Source: Macrosoma leucophasiata | Taxonomy: Eukaryota; Arthropoda; Insecta; Lepidoptera; Hedylidae | Reading direction: 5' to 3' | Length of the DNA stretch: 64,000 nt | NCBI GenBank assembly: GCA_036365455.1 | Contig: JAWQUS010000030.1 | Span: 16,264,001-16,328,000 of the forward strand | Part shown: positions 63,758-64,000 of the stretch, piece after piece | Position numbering within the stretch: position 1 is the first letter of the stretch | Layout: the number at the start of each line of letters is the position of its first letter | The notes under the pieces: model-generated | What the model was told of the DNA's origin: nothing | What the model saw: the letters and a program-made list of their open reading frames with translations, nothing else | The model's database searches: none | Made by a program: the position numbers and the translations under genes

Positions 63758-64000
63758 TAATAATAACTTAAAAAATGAAATGAGGATATAGGTACACCTG
63801 TGACAAACAGCACTGGATAAACTTGAGGCACACCGCGGACCGTGCTAAAATTCCATTCAATCACTTATTCTTGGTGGTTACCTACTACACTATACAGACG
63901 TCAATGGTATTGAAGTAGCATAAAGGTGCTTCACGCTCTCTACCCCGTAACAGACATGACGTGAAGAAGAAGACATGAATTTGCTTCAGATGATTTTCAT
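63758..64000. other. AT-rich DNA, LINE-tail trace at the end
   Basis: 63935-63970 (CTCTACCCCGTAACAGACAT, GACGTGAAGAAGA) resembles the GRPR LINE/tRNA-SINE A 3' end. Nothing else was recognised. Confidence 0.4.

Noticed and set aside
1..64000. CRISPR arrays, rRNA, bacterial operons
   Set aside because: None seen. The many direct repeats are transposons or local duplications without regular spacing.
1..64000. Endogenous viral sequences
   Set aside because: No capsid, envelope, protease or viral polymerase motifs were recognised. All reverse-transcriptase remnants are LINE-type without LTRs.

Overview
This is an animal nuclear window and almost certainly lepidopteran (moth or butterfly). It is AT-rich and intron-rich, and it is packed with short interspersed elements. 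These include about 40 copies of a roughly 290-bp SINE that resembles the Metulj SINEs of Heliconius, Helitrons with Lep1-like ends (TCCCTACT...CTAG), tRNA-headed SINEs, RTE-type LINE remnants and a mariner. Assignments to named families are from memory, not from a search.

Only one host gene is clearly supported: eIF5A on the + strand. Its coding exons are 50172-50380, 53947-54148 and 59803-59874. They splice in frame with GT/AG borders into a complete 160-residue protein with the hypusine-site loop. The 5' leader exon probably includes 50137-50171. A housekeeping-type promoter candidate lies near 45.5-45.9 kb, and the best poly(A) site is near 60.55 kb. Both large introns hold several transposable elements in both orientations.

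Layout: 0-5 kb, AT-rich DNA with a tRNA-like sequence at the very start, a GC-rich block at 2.0-2.55 kb, a Helitron, a tRNA-SINE and a tandem SINE pair. 5-10 kb, a Helitron carrying a nested 469-bp inverted-repeat element, a dispersed repeat, a MITE with 3-bp target duplications, and SINEs. 10-18 kb, two RTE LINE remnants, a second LINE 3' end, SINEs and a local triplication. 18-27 kb, MITEs, many SINE copies and a tRNA-SINE foldback with a 12-bp target duplication. 27-31 kb, a segmental duplication loaded with nested insertions. 31-40 kb, GC-rich blocks at 31.6-32.2 and 38.1-38.5 kb, direct duplications, and a mariner 3' end. 40-45 kb, hairpin MITEs, a broken mariner transposase and a LINE C-terminus. 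45-62 kb, the eIF5A locus. 62-64 kb, tRNA-SINEs, a LINE C-terminal fragment and SINEs.

The most interesting reading concerns the retroelements. Three SINE families appear to share their 3' ends with LINE fragments in the same window, which would be three LINE/SINE partnerships. A second point is an inverted-repeat element whose empty site is present in the window and which shows clean insertion between AAA and TTT without target duplication. I found no CRISPR array, rRNA, virus-derived gene, or any second intact host gene.
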